A stretch of DNA of 64,000 nucleotides from Candidatus Poribacteria bacterium (GTDB taxonomy: Bacteria; Poribacteria; WGA-4E; WGA-3G): positions 1 through 64,000 of the forward strand of contig JAJDUH010000007.1 of the NCBI GenBank assembly GCA_022826805.1, in the 5' to 3' direction. The notes under the pieces are model-generated. The model saw nothing but the letters and a program-made list of their open reading frames with translations, made no database searches and had not been told where the DNA came from. Below, piece after piece: positions 34,026 through 42,407 of the stretch. The first letter of the stretch is position 1. Every line of letters starts with the position of its first letter. The position numbers and the translations under genes were made by a program.

Positions 34026-34154
34026 ATTTTCAACTTTGAGCTTAGGAACAGTTGTTCTCCTATTGTAGGAGGGAACTTCAAATTGTGCTATTAAAGCACA
34101 ATTTGTCTTAGTTTTACATTTCCCAGTTTCTGATCACTCACTGCCGATGCCTAC

Positions 34155-34256
34155 GTAGGTTGAGTTGAGCGACATGCAAGAACGACATCGCACTTACAAA
34201 CAAACCGCCTGATGCTCGGCGATACATGCTTGAAAATAGCCGCAGCGAAACCCAAC
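34155..34256. repeat. 'GTAGGTTGGGTTGAGCGG' repeat, copy 3
   Basis: Bounded by GTAGGTTGAGTTGAGCG and GCAGCGAAACCCAAC. The 403-base gap 34026-34428 holds this repeat, another GCAAATTGTCTTAG-type word (34094-34110), an AATCCTG-rich segment (34295-34335), an ACTGATAACTAACTT word and the promoter of the next gene. Confidence 0.7.
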
Positions 34257-34352
34257 GAAATAAACTACTAACACAACAGCACGCTGGAATCCATTTGCAT
34301 ATCCTGCAAATCCTCAAATCCTGATTCAGACTGAAACTGATAACTAACTTGA

Positions 34353-34381
34353 TTGACATCTGTCCCACATTATGATAAGTT
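34353..34381 (+). promoter_or_regulatory. Candidate promoter for the ABM/ASCH pair
   Basis: TTGACA (34353-34358), a 17-base spacer containing GTCCCACATTATGA, then TAAGTT (34376-34381). The spacer matches those at 25354 and 51530 closely, so a shared extended element is likely. Confidence 0.45.
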
Positions 34382-34428
34382 AAAGTGTTATCAGTCCTAA
34401 TGTCTATACAAAAAGAGGAGAAAAAATT

Positions 34429-34749
34429 ATGTTTGTTATCATCGCACCTATTCAGATTAAAGAAGGCCACAGAGACGCGTTCATCGAATCCATGATAGAT
34501 GACGCGAAAGGCTCTGTCGAAAATGAACCCGGTTGTCTCAGATTTGATGTAATCCAGGATGGTGCTGATCCGAATCGGATCTGGCTCTACGAGGTTTATG
34601 TAGACGAGGCAGCATTCCAAGAGCATTTGAAAGCACCACATTTCATTAAATGGCGGGATACCGTCAAAGACTGGTTTGACGAGAGCGATTTTAAAGGTGC
34701 TGGCGGCGGAAGTTCCATGATTTATCCTCCAGACGATGACTGGAAATAA
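34429..34749 (+). CDS. Antibiotic-biosynthesis monooxygenase (ABM/YgiN-like) domain protein
   Basis: A 106-residue protein with the dimeric alpha-beta barrel ABM fold: FVIIAPIQIKEGHRDAFIES, NEPGCLRFDVIQD, IWLYEVYVDEAAFQEHL, ending APHFIKW. Such proteins oxidise quinones or degrade haem or are of unknown role. ATG 34429 follows AGAGGAG. Its last 14 bases overlap the start of the ASCH gene, so the two are probably translated together. Confidence 0.85.
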   Translation: MFVIIAPIQIKEGHRDAFIESMIDDAKGSVENEPGCLRFDVIQDGADPNRIWLYEVYVDEAAFQEHLKAPHFIKWRDTVKDWFDESDFKGAGGGSSMIYPPDDDWK

Positions 34750-35179
34750 TTCAGTTTTGATAGTTAATGCACTGTCTATAGTCTCACCATCCGTGCAGAA
34801 CATTGTTGCAGGAAAGAAGGTCGTCGAGATACGAAGCTGGCTTCCACCGGAGATCCCATTTCTTGATCTCGTGCTTGTCGAGAACGAAATTTACTTGACT
34901 GAAGAAGGGCAGGAAGACCCAAATGGGCTGGCACGTGCTATCGTCGACATTACAGGCGTTCACGAATGGACACCTGAAGAAGCAGAATCGCAAGGGATAG
35001 AGTGGATTCCTAACTATCTCTGTTGGGAACTTTCAAACGTGCGGCGCATGGAACCACCTATCCCATGCGTCGCACGCCGGAAAATCTATAGAATCAATAT
35101 TAGTGGTCTGTCCACCTTTAAATTGTCGGTGTATTCGTTTGTAGTAGGGCGGTTCATCGCCCGTCATAATGTCAGATGA
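34736..35179 (+). CDS. ASCH domain protein with repeat-derived tail
   Basis: A 147-residue protein whose first about 120 residues match the ASCH RNA-binding-like fold: NIVAGKKVVEIRSWLP, AIVDITGVHEWTPEEAE, YLCWELSNVRRMEPP. Relatives include a ribonuclease and proteins acting on modified nucleosides. The last 25 or so residues (ending FVVGRFIARHNVR) are encoded by a GTAGTAGGGCGGTTCATCGCCC repeat at 35141, so the natural stop was lost or replaced. It overlaps the ABM gene by 14 bases. Confidence 0.75.
   Translation: MTGNNSVLIVNALSIVSPSVQNIVAGKKVVEIRSWLPPEIPFLDLVLVENEIYLTEEGQEDPNGLARAIVDITGVHEWTPEEAESQGIEWIPNYLCWELSNVRRMEPPIPCVARRKIYRINISGLSTFKLSVYSFVVGRFIARHNVR
35141..35163. repeat. GTAGTAGGGCG hairpin, copy 2, inside the ASCH gene
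   Basis: Nearly identical to copy 1 at 22821 (GTAGTAGGGCGRTTCATCGCCC). It encodes VVGRFIA near the end of the ASCH protein. Confidence 0.7.
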
Positions 35180-35304
35180 TTGATCAACACCAAACAAGCC
35201 CCAATTTTAGACTGAACAGAACATTAGTGCTTGCCTACCTGTTGATCGTTAACATCGACCTGATGTCGAAATACCAATCGGGACTCAAGAGGAGAGGTGC
35301 CAAT

Positions 35305-35913
35305 ATGATGCGATTCACTGATACACTTGTTGAGGTGTACGAAAAGTACGCACATGAGAGGGCATCTCACTCTCCTGACGAATTCAAGGTACAAGAACGA
35401 TCGGAATTTCTAAAATTTCTGAAGAGTGAAGGACGAGAGACCCTCCTTGAAATTGGATGTGGTCCCGGTCAAGATGCCCAATTTTTTCAAGCACAAGGGT
35501 TCAAAGTGTTGGCAGTGGATAACACATCAATGATGGTGAAACTCACCGCAGAGAAAGGTGTCCCTGCGCAAGTCTTGGATTGCTACGATCTCGACGAAAT
35601 TACCGAACGTTTTGATGCAGTCTATACCATGAATTGCCTCCTACACATACCGAAACAAGATTTTGATCAGGTTTTGCGTTTAATTTCAGGGCGACTCAAC
35701 GAAAACGGCTTAATGTATCTCGGCATTTGGGGAGACCAAAACTTTGAGGGTATCTGGGAACAAGATAAATATAAGCCGAAGCGGTTTTTCTCTTTCTGGA
35801 AGACAGAGGCACTTCTTGAAGTCCTACAACGATCGTTCAGATTGGAGTACTACCGGCGATTAGAGCCTCATGAAGGTAGGATATTCAATTCTTTTATTGT
35901 CCGTAAACGATGA
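35305..35913 (+). CDS. SAM-dependent methyltransferase
   Basis: A 202-residue class I methyltransferase: motif I LLEIGCGPGQDAQFF, VLAVDNTSMMV, and FDAVYTMNCLLHIPK. The ATG at 35305 follows AGAGGAGAGG; in-frame earlier starts (35176, overlapping the ASCH stop, and 35263) would add unrelated residues. Substrate unknown. Confidence 0.8.
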   Translation: MMRFTDTLVEVYEKYAHERASHSPDEFKVQERSEFLKFLKSEGRETLLEIGCGPGQDAQFFQAQGFKVLAVDNTSMMVKLTAEKGVPAQVLDCYDLDEITERFDAVYTMNCLLHIPKQDFDQVLRLISGRLNENGLMYLGIWGDQNFEGIWEQDKYKPKRFFSFWKTEALLEVLQRSFRLEYYRRLEPHEGRIFNSFIVRKR

Positions 35914-35973
35914 CTTGAATGTTCAAACGTTTCTTTGGGCGTTCGAGCTGACATCTTGATGTGGAGGTTTGGA

Positions 35974-36738
35974 ATGAGACAGATAGTTTTCTATATTCTG
36001 AGCGCGACATTCATTTTCATATTTCCCTTTGTGAGCGGGGCGATTGAGGACGACGCAATGGTCCTTTATTTTTCATTCGATGAGGGAAAGGGAAAGGATG
36101 TTGAAGACTTGAGCGGCAAGGAGAACCATGGCACCCTCGAAGGCGATGCCAAATGGGAGAAAAACGGAAAGATCAATTCGGGTGTGTTTTTTAATGAACA
36201 GATTCAGAAAGGCGTCGTTGCTGTTGAAGCATCTGATAGTCTAACGATTACCAAGAGTTTGACGATAGAGGTATGGGTATACCCAGAGAGTGTCGGCGAT
36301 TATCGCAATGTGCGCGGACAGGCGGGCCCTCACACCTATTATCTGAGCATTCATCAAGGCAGGCCCTCAGTGTGGCTTGGATGTGGCGGCGTCGGTTGCA
36401 AAACATGGAACAGCGCAAAGAGCGATATTCCAACCGATAAATGGACACATGTCGCCGTCGTTTACGAGTTTGATAAGGAACTACGGCATTATATAAATGG
36501 TAAACTCGATGAAACCTATAAAGTGGGAGGCGAAATTACGACTTCTCAAGCAGATCACTGGTTCGGCAATCGCTTAGATGGTCCGTGGCCCTATGGCGGC
36601 AGGCTGGATGAATTCGTCATCTATAACCGGGTCCTAACTGAAGATGAGATTCAGCAAGATATGGAACAGGTCTTAAGCGTATCGCCATTGGACAAAGCTG
36701 CAACGACTTGGGGGCTGCTCAAAAAGGTTAAGAGATAG
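35974..36738 (+). CDS. Exported LamG/concanavalin-A-like domain protein
   Basis: A 254-residue protein with an N-terminal signal peptide (FYILSATFIFIFPFVSG) and one LamG-like jelly roll: MVLYFSFDEGKGKDVEDLSG, SLTIEVWVYPESVGDY, WTHVAVVYEFDKELRHYING and LDEFVIYNRVLTEDEI, the standard blocks. Such domains bind glycans or proteins at the cell surface. A short basic tail follows (LLKKVKR). ATG 35974 follows GGAGG; a start at 35935 is less likely. Confidence 0.85.
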   Translation: MRQIVFYILSATFIFIFPFVSGAIEDDAMVLYFSFDEGKGKDVEDLSGKENHGTLEGDAKWEKNGKINSGVFFNEQIQKGVVAVEASDSLTITKSLTIEVWVYPESVGDYRNVRGQAGPHTYYLSIHQGRPSVWLGCGGVGCKTWNSAKSDIPTDKWTHVAVVYEFDKELRHYINGKLDETYKVGGEITTSQADHWFGNRLDGPWPYGGRLDEFVIYNRVLTEDEIQQDMEQVLSVSPLDKAATTWGLLKKVKR

Positions 36739-36781
36739 GCACCATGATTCCCTGATAGAAATATTGAGTGAAGAAGCAGGT

Positions 36782-37480
36782 ATGTCGGACATTAGATCGG
36801 CGCGTCCAGACGACGCGCAAGCAGTGCACCTAATATTACAGCAAACATGGGGAGATTCGCTGCTCTTCGACGTTTTCAACGACCACATTTCGTTGCCTGA
36901 GCATCAAGTCTTTGTGGCAGTGGATGGTGGCGAAATTGCAGGTGTTCTTTCCGCTTTTCTGGTACCCAGCCCAATGCCTCGATGGGAAATAGATCTGATT
37001 ATTGTTCGTTCTGCAAGTCAAGGAAAAGGTATAGGGACTTCTCTCATTGAGAAAGCGTTGACCTACGGTTCTAATCTGGGAGTGCATTGCGCTGCGGCAT
37101 CCATCCGCATTGACAATTATCCAAGCCAACGCGCATTTTCCAAGACTGGTTTTACAACGCACGCGCAAGTGCGTAACCTCTTCCTTTGGGATCCTCTGGT
37201 TTGTGAATCCGTCACTGATGTGCCTGAATCTGTCCATTTCATACCTGTTAATACATTACTCTATCGTGGGTTGTGGATTGAAGGGTTTATTGAGTCTCAG
37301 TTATCCCTAAACGAACAGCATAATGTGATGCATGCGGCTCGAAATCGTATCTTTCATGAAAACCGTTTAAATACAGGGCTGTTTATTCCAGACAGTTTTA
37401 AACACACGCTCGCACCCGACTTATTAACCGCTGCCACCGATTTCGGTCAATATCACAGGTGGAAGTATCCATTTAAGTAG
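36782..37480 (+). CDS. GNAT acetyltransferase
   Basis: A 232-residue protein with an N-terminal GNAT domain: IRSARPDDAQAVHLILQQ, IDLIIVRSASQGKGIGTSLI (acetyl-CoA site QGKGIG), IDNYPSQRAFSKTGF. The last about 80 residues form an extra helical region of unknown role. ATG 36782 follows AGAAGCAGG; a TTG at 36764 is an alternative. Acceptor unknown. Confidence 0.8.
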   Translation: MSDIRSARPDDAQAVHLILQQTWGDSLLFDVFNDHISLPEHQVFVAVDGGEIAGVLSAFLVPSPMPRWEIDLIIVRSASQGKGIGTSLIEKALTYGSNLGVHCAAASIRIDNYPSQRAFSKTGFTTHAQVRNLFLWDPLVCESVTDVPESVHFIPVNTLLYRGLWIEGFIESQLSLNEQHNVMHAARNRIFHENRLNTGLFIPDSFKHTLAPDLLTAATDFGQYHRWKYPFK

Positions 37481-37526
37481 CGTTCAATTTAATGTGGATT
37501 GGATAACAAAACGTGGCATGTTTTTC

Positions 37527-37628
37527 GTAGGTTGGGTAGAGCGGTAAATACGAATATCTCTCCAGTTTATAGGAAGAGTTCTGCTTTTCGATGAACTCTT
37601 CGGGCAAATACATGTAGCGAAACCCAAC
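37527..37628. repeat. 'GTAGGTTGGGTAGAGCGG' repeat, copy 4
   Basis: Bounded by GTAGGTTGGGTAGAGCGG and GTAGCGAAACCCAAC. The 477-base gap 37481-37957 holds this copy, the second 160-bp element and an AT-rich segment with TATAAT at 37875-37880 before the nucleotidyltransferase gene. Confidence 0.75.
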
Positions 37629-37682
37629 AACCCAAACGCTATTTGCTATGGGCATACGTACTTAGGTCAAACTCATGTAATT

Positions 37683-37842
37683 TATGGTGAATTATAAAAA
37701 TAAATTTACATTCGTGAACGCATTGTACCACACGCCAAATGCCACACGCGCATTTGGCGTTGATTCCTGTTAGTTTGTGCTGCTGGCGAGGTTTCTAACC
37801 TCGCCCACTCACAATGTATAGGTAATTCTAAAATTTACCATA
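37683..37842. repeat. 160-bp MITE-like element with TATGGT/ACCATA ends, copy 2
   Basis: Same length as the copy at 19123 and nearly the same sequence over its first two thirds, including the ACGCCAAATGC/GCATTTGGCGT inverted repeat. Ends: TATGGTGAATTATAAAAATA and AAATTTACCATA. Confidence 0.85.
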
Positions 37843-37957
37843 GTTAAGAAATCGTTAATATGACAGACAAATATTATAATATCCAGTCTCGCGTAAGGGA
37901 GATGAATTTTAGACTTTCGATAAAATTAAAGTGAAAAAATGTCCAGGAGGGGCCGCA

Positions 37958-38788
37958 ATGAACGAAGACATCTGTTTCAGTCCAGAGGATCAGCAGTTCC
38001 TTGATCGAGCTATAAATTTTTGCCAACAAATGGGTGAACGTGCCGTTCTCGTGTTGGCTGGGAGCCGTTCCACCAGTTTTGCCGATGAATGGTCAGATCT
38101 TGACCTGTGGATCATTGGTGATAAGCATTACCTTTCCGATAAAGATCGGAGGGTTTATGAACAAAAGCGAGAACTCTTCGTTGATCGCGGTGATTTTGAA
38201 GCCCACTGGTCGTTTTATGATGAAGAGGATCTGCGCGCGTGGTTGGAGACGTACTCAGATGAGCCGATGTGGATTGTTGCCAATTCGAGAATTCTCTACG
38301 GTTGTTCAAGTACCGCTGAAGAATTGAAACACTACTGTCAATATCCACCACCGGTTGCAGAGCGCAAATTAAAGTGGATGTTCGGCAAATATTATTTCGC
38401 CCAGGGCGGTCCTTTGGCTATGGCAGCGCGACATAACGTGGAAACAGCAATTGTCGCTGTTGGGAATGTTATCGAGTACCTCTGCAAAATATGCTGTGTC
38501 GCTGACAAACAACCGTTTCCCTACGAAAAATGGGTGGTTGAAGCCGCTAAACAGACCCGACTGGGGGGCATGGTGTATCCATCGATTCAACGAGCGGTGA
38601 GTGGCATAGGGGACTTTCTCGATCCGCCTGCCAACCGGAATTGGCGGGACTGGACACCGGTGAAAGAATTACGGGGAACATTGCCGATTGTTCAAAACGG
38701 GCTGAAAGAACTGGGTTGGGTTGGCAATTGGATTGACGATCCGAATTCAGCTTACTTCGATGAAACGATAAGACGACCTGCCCCCTAA
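37958..38788 (+). CDS. Nucleotidyltransferase-fold protein
   Basis: A 276-residue protein with a polymerase-beta-like nucleotidyltransferase motif: VLVLAGSRSTSFADEWSDLD then LWIIG, that is GS-x10-SDLDL with two catalytic Asp. The C-terminal part is helical (KYYFAQGG, VETAIVAVGNVIEYLCK) like aminoglycoside nucleotidyltransferases and related MNT/HEPN-like proteins. It may adenylylate a small molecule, protein or RNA. ATG 37958 follows CAGGAGGGG. Confidence 0.7.
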   Translation: MNEDICFSPEDQQFLDRAINFCQQMGERAVLVLAGSRSTSFADEWSDLDLWIIGDKHYLSDKDRRVYEQKRELFVDRGDFEAHWSFYDEEDLRAWLETYSDEPMWIVANSRILYGCSSTAEELKHYCQYPPPVAERKLKWMFGKYYFAQGGPLAMAARHNVETAIVAVGNVIEYLCKICCVADKQPFPYEKWVVEAAKQTRLGGMVYPSIQRAVSGIGDFLDPPANRNWRDWTPVKELRGTLPIVQNGLKELGWVGNWIDDPNSAYFDETIRRPAP

Positions 38789-38865
38789 ACGTCAGCAAAA
38801 AATAGAATTTATATCAATAATACAGAAAAACCAATTCCACAATAAACAACACAAAAGGGCTTATT

Positions 38866-38994
38866 ATGACCGAATCGTCACTTCCAGTTGGAAATATCGT
38901 AACACCTATTGCTCATGCTGACGTGCCTCAAAAAACAGATTACACAGGTAAATTCATTGATGAGCCTTCGGCGCGTTCCTTTAACAGCAAATGA
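38866..38994 (+). CDS. Small ORF coupled to the HigB-like toxin
   Basis: A 42-residue frame starting MTESSLPVGNIVTPIAHADV from an ATG with AAAGGG upstream. Its stop overlaps the toxin start as ATGA (38991-38994). No family is recognised; it may be a gene remnant, a leader that controls toxin translation, or a small third component. Confidence 0.4.
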   Translation: MTESSLPVGNIVTPIAHADVPQKTDYTGKFIDEPSARSFNSK

Positions 38995-39338
38995 GAAAAG
39001 TCAGTTTTTATCGTACGACATCAGGACATTGTCCGGTTGAAGAATTTTTAGATTCCCTTAATGCAAGGCAGAGCACTAAAGTCACTTGGATATTACGATT
39101 GATTGAGGATTTGGAGTTTGTCCCAAAACAATACTTTAAAAAGTTAGTTAATACGGATGATATATGGGAAGTTCGTGTTAATGTTGGTAGGGATACTTTC
39201 AGATTGTTATCCTCTTTCGACGATCCAAACTTGATAGTTCTTAATCACGCTTTTGCAAAGCAAACACGGAAGATTCCACGGTCCGACATTCGTTTAGCGG
39301 AACAGAGGAAGCGAGATTATTTTAGGAGGAAAAAGTGA
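38991..39338 (+). CDS. HigB/Gp49-like toxin (RelE superfamily)
   Basis: A 115-residue protein of the phage-derived Gp49/HigB group: [20 protein letters not shown], the core [36 protein letters not shown] and a basic end. Members cleave mRNA on the ribosome. The ATG at 38991 has no visible ribosome site and overlaps the preceding small frame, so translation is probably coupled. The antitoxin gene overlaps its stop by one base (TGATG), the toxin-first order typical of HigBA. Confidence 0.85.
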   Translation: MRKVSFYRTTSGHCPVEEFLDSLNARQSTKVTWILRLIEDLEFVPKQYFKKLVNTDDIWEVRVNVGRDTFRLLSSFDDPNLIVLNHAFAKQTRKIPRSDIRLAEQRKRDYFRRKK

Positions 39339-39613
39339 TGAGCGACTTAAAACAGTATGTCGAAAAACGTAAAGATAGTGATCCTGAATTTGCCGAGAAT
39401 TATGAGAGCGGTTACTTGGAATTCAAGATCGGTATCCTCCTGCGGCAAGCCCGAGAAGAAGCTGGTTTAACACAAGAAGAGGTTGCACAAAAATTGAATA
39501 CTAAAAGATCAGCGATTTCACGAATAGAAAACCATGCTGAAGATGTTAAGTTATCTACTTTAGGGAAGTACGCAAAGGCACTTGGAAAGAAATTGCTTTT
39601 TTCAGTGGGATAA
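39338..39613 (+). CDS. HigA-like XRE antitoxin
   Basis: A 91-residue protein with a C-terminal helix-turn-helix: [20 protein letters not shown], then [18 protein letters not shown] and [11 protein letters not shown]. It should neutralise the HigB-like toxin and repress the operon. ATG 39338 shares a base with the toxin stop, with AGGAGG 10 bases upstream. Confidence 0.9.
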   Translation: MSDLKQYVEKRKDSDPEFAENYESGYLEFKIGILLRQAREEAGLTQEEVAQKLNTKRSAISRIENHAEDVKLSTLGKYAKALGKKLLFSVG

Positions 39614-39628
39614 TTAAGGAGTATACTC

Positions 39629-40426
39629 ATGAGCAAATTCAGACTCGCCTGTCACCTCATCCAGTTTGGAGGCGAACAACGGGATAATCCAGAAAAAGTA
39701 TTGCGTGAAGTTGCCGACGCAGGTTGGGACGGTGTCGAAGGGTTGGGAATTGAGAGTCCCGATGAACTCGTTGAGATGGCGACGCTTGCCCGCAGTCTCG
39801 GGCTCCATATCGTTAATGCCGGTGGGGCAGGACTTGACAGAGTTAAGTTTAACATTGCTCTCGGCAATGATGCTGCCGAAGTGCCGTCGTTGAGACGTAC
39901 AGAATGGGGTGGACCCGATCCAAGCGATGCCGATTTTGAAAATGCCGCACGAACGTTGGACGATGTTTTGGCGTTCTGTGATGCACATCACATCAAAGGC
40001 TTCCACCACGCTCATCTCGGTACGTTGCTTGAAACAGTTGATGATGCAGAACGCCTTTTGACAGCCGCACCGAGTCTCTGGCTGCTATTTGATACTGGGC
40101 ACATGCTCGCCGCTGGTAGCGACCCGATGCAAGTTTTTGAAAGCGAGAATTTGCGGAATCGGATTGGACATGTCCATCTCAAAGATTGCCACGCCGACAA
40201 TCCAGAAACTTGGGATTATAGAACGCAACGTTTTGGCGAACAGGCGCGTTTCGCCGAACTCGGTGCCGGTAATCTGGGACTTGATGTCAAAGCAGCACTT
40301 GAAGGACTCGAAGCAGTCGGTTACGATGGATGGGTCTCTGTCGAACTTGACCGTCCCTATCCGCCACGTCCACCCGCCGAAGCCGCCGTGGTAAATCGAG
40401 AATACTTGCGGAGTCTCGGATATTGA
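39629..40426 (+). CDS. Sugar phosphate isomerase/epimerase-like TIM-barrel protein
   Basis: A 265-residue protein of the xylose isomerase-like (AP endonuclease 2) TIM-barrel family. It starts FRLACHLIQFGGEQRDNP and carries the metal-site segments ADAGWDGVEGLGIE, GFHHAHLGT, LLFDTGHMLAAG, GHVHLKDCH and GAGNLGLDVKAALEGL, VSVELDRP. Inosose dehydratase or hexulose epimerase chemistry is typical. ATG 39629 follows TTAAGGAG, 15 bases after the antitoxin gene. Confidence 0.8.
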   Translation: MSKFRLACHLIQFGGEQRDNPEKVLREVADAGWDGVEGLGIESPDELVEMATLARSLGLHIVNAGGAGLDRVKFNIALGNDAAEVPSLRRTEWGGPDPSDADFENAARTLDDVLAFCDAHHIKGFHHAHLGTLLETVDDAERLLTAAPSLWLLFDTGHMLAAGSDPMQVFESENLRNRIGHVHLKDCHADNPETWDYRTQRFGEQARFAELGAGNLGLDVKAALEGLEAVGYDGWVSVELDRPYPPRPPAEAAVVNREYLRSLGY

Positions 40427-40442
40427 GCGGAGGTGTGCTACT

Positions 40443-41765
40443 ATGCTGAAGCGAATCAAAGTTCAGGGCTACAAATCACTCGTGGATCTTGAACTAAATC
40501 TCAAACCTCTTTCTGTGCTTATTGGTTCTAACGCATCGGGAAAGAGCAATTTCCTTGATGCCCTGCAACTTCTCTCTCGGATGGCAACCTGTCAAACCTT
40601 AGAAGAAGCATTTGACCCTCCATACCGGGGGCATCCGCTGGAATCATTCACCTTCGGGGATGAAGGTATCAAGAGCCTCATGGAACAAGAAAGTGTGTCC
40701 TTTAGTATAGAGGTAGACGTACAACTTTCCACTACTGTTGTTGAAAGTGTCAATCGACGCATTCAGGAAATAAGGGAAACAACAGCAAAAAGCACACAAA
40801 GTATAGATAAACCTGTTTCAGACCGACGGGTACTTGTGCGCGAGAAAAGTTTGCGGTACAGGATTGAAGTTGAAATGCTCCCCGGATTCGGTATTTTGCG
40901 AGTAGCAGATGAATATCTCGCAGCATTAACCGACGAAGGGCAGCCAAAACAGAACAGAAAACCTTTCTTAGAGCAAATCAGGAATCGGTTGCATCTGCGC
41001 ATGGAGGGACAAGCGCATCCACTCTACTATGAACGCTACCTTGACTACAGTATCCTTTCGAGATCGCACTATCCACCTCACTATCCTCATTTAACTGCAA
41101 TGCAGCAGGAGTTAGCAAACTGGCTTACTTTCTACCTTGAACCGAGAGAACAGATGCGGCTCCCAAATCCAGTCAAAGCAGTTCATGATATTGGACCAAT
41201 GGGAGAGGATCTCGCAGCCTTTCTCAATACCTTGAAAGTTGGTAATAAGCGACAATTTGAATCCGTCGAGAAATCGCTCCATACCATGATTCCATCTATA
41301 ACAGGAATTGATGTCAGTGTTAATGAGTTAGGTGAAGTTGAATTGGATCTGCGTGAAGGTAAAAAGCGTATTTCCGCAAGAGTTTTATCAGAAGGTACAC
41401 TTCGGATTTTAGGACTTTTAGCACTGGTTGGGGCAGAAGATCCTCCGGCATTGATAGGATTTGAAGAGCCGGAAAATGGCATCCACCCTCGTAGGATTCA
41501 GCGCATTGCCCGATTTTTGGAAACTCGCATGATTCTTCAAGATATCCAGTTCATTGTAACAACACATTCGTCGCTTTTGCCTGACCTTATTCCTCCTGAG
41601 TCATTATATGTTTGTCGCAAGGTCAACGGGAACACAGAAATTGAGCCTTTCAATATGATGCATCTTGGACCGCTATGGAGGAAATCAGATATTGAGATCG
41701 CATTGGACGACGAAGGTACGTTGTCTCCTTCTGAACGCATCTTGAGGGGAGACTTTGATGCGTAA
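40443..41765 (+). CDS. AAA (RecF/SMC-like AAA_21) ATPase, partner of a TOPRIM-like protein
   Basis: A 440-residue ABC-type ATPase: IKVQGYKSLVDLELNLKPL at the start, Walker A LIGSNASGKSNFLDAL, signature VLSEGTLRILGLLAL, Walker B IGFEEPENGIHPRRI and the H-loop IVTTHSSLLPDLIPP. It has no fused nuclease domain. The next gene overlaps its end by 8 bases and encodes a TOPRIM-like protein. ATPase/TOPRIM gene pairs of this sort include anti-phage modules such as PARIS (AriA/AriB) and other AAA/DUF4276-type pairs (family knowledge). Function here is inferred from that architecture. Confidence 0.85.
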   Translation: MLKRIKVQGYKSLVDLELNLKPLSVLIGSNASGKSNFLDALQLLSRMATCQTLEEAFDPPYRGHPLESFTFGDEGIKSLMEQESVSFSIEVDVQLSTTVVESVNRRIQEIRETTAKSTQSIDKPVSDRRVLVREKSLRYRIEVEMLPGFGILRVADEYLAALTDEGQPKQNRKPFLEQIRNRLHLRMEGQAHPLYYERYLDYSILSRSHYPPHYPHLTAMQQELANWLTFYLEPREQMRLPNPVKAVHDIGPMGEDLAAFLNTLKVGNKRQFESVEKSLHTMIPSITGIDVSVNELGEVELDLREGKKRISARVLSEGTLRILGLLALVGAEDPPALIGFEEPENGIHPRRIQRIARFLETRMILQDIQFIVTTHSSLLPDLIPPESLYVCRKVNGNTEIEPFNMMHLGPLWRKSDIEIALDDEGTLSPSERILRGDFDA

Positions 41766-42354
41766 TATCAATCTATTTGTTGAAGATGTAGCTCATGAGG
41801 ATTTTCTCATTGCACTAATTCAGCGTTTTGCTTATGATTACAGCGTTTCAATCAATATGAAAGCGTCCAGTGTTCGCGGTGGGCATGGGAAAGTGATCGC
41901 TGAGTTAGAACAGTATGTACGAGATTTGCAACGCAATCAGGAGGATTTACCTGATTTAATTATCGTTGGAACAGATAGTAATTGCAAGGGACTTTCGGAA
42001 CGGGAAACGGAAATCAATCAAGTAATCTCCAATTTAGCGGATTTAGTCGTTAACATGATCCCAGAACCACATATTGAACGATGGCTACTTCTTGATTCGG
42101 AAGCATTCAAAACCGTATTTGGCAAAGGCTGTCCACCTCCCGATCAGAAATGTGAGCGAGGTCGATACAAAAATATGTTGCTAAATGCTATCTACGAGGC
42201 AACTATGGTTTCACCTTTAGATGGCATTGAACGGGTGGAAGACCTCGTCAACGCTATGCATCTCCAACGCCTAGAGCAAAATGATAGATCTGCCCGCAGG
42301 TTTTTAAGGGCGTTGCAACGTAGGTTTAGAATTTGGCAACAAACAGATAGTTGA
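41758..42354 (+). CDS. TOPRIM-like (DUF4276/DUF4435-like) effector partner
   Basis: A 198-residue protein. An early acidic motif (LFVEDVAHEDFL), a hydrophobic strand ending in an Asp (DLIIVGTDSNCKG) and the segment VVNMIPEPHIERWLLLDSEA match the layout of TOPRIM-fold DUF4276-like proteins, with Glu and Asp as possible metal ligands. A basic C-terminus follows (RSARRFLRALQRRFRIW). The ATG at 41758 lies inside the ATPase gene (GAGGGG upstream), so the two are co-translated. Likely a nuclease-type effector; not proven. Confidence 0.65.
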   Translation: MRNINLFVEDVAHEDFLIALIQRFAYDYSVSINMKASSVRGGHGKVIAELEQYVRDLQRNQEDLPDLIIVGTDSNCKGLSERETEINQVISNLADLVVNMIPEPHIERWLLLDSEAFKTVFGKGCPPPDQKCERGRYKNMLLNAIYEATMVSPLDGIERVEDLVNAMHLQRLEQNDRSARRFLRALQRRFRIWQQTDS

Positions 42355-42407
42355 AAAAGCGATTCCAGTGTTCGTTGTATTTTTCTCTAACAATGGTTCA
42401 GTTTTCA

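Noticed and set aside
40443..41765. Calling the ATPase an OLD-family nuclease (Gabija GajA-like)
   Set aside because: It ends at 440 residues without a fused TOPRIM domain; the TOPRIM-like part is in a separate gene.
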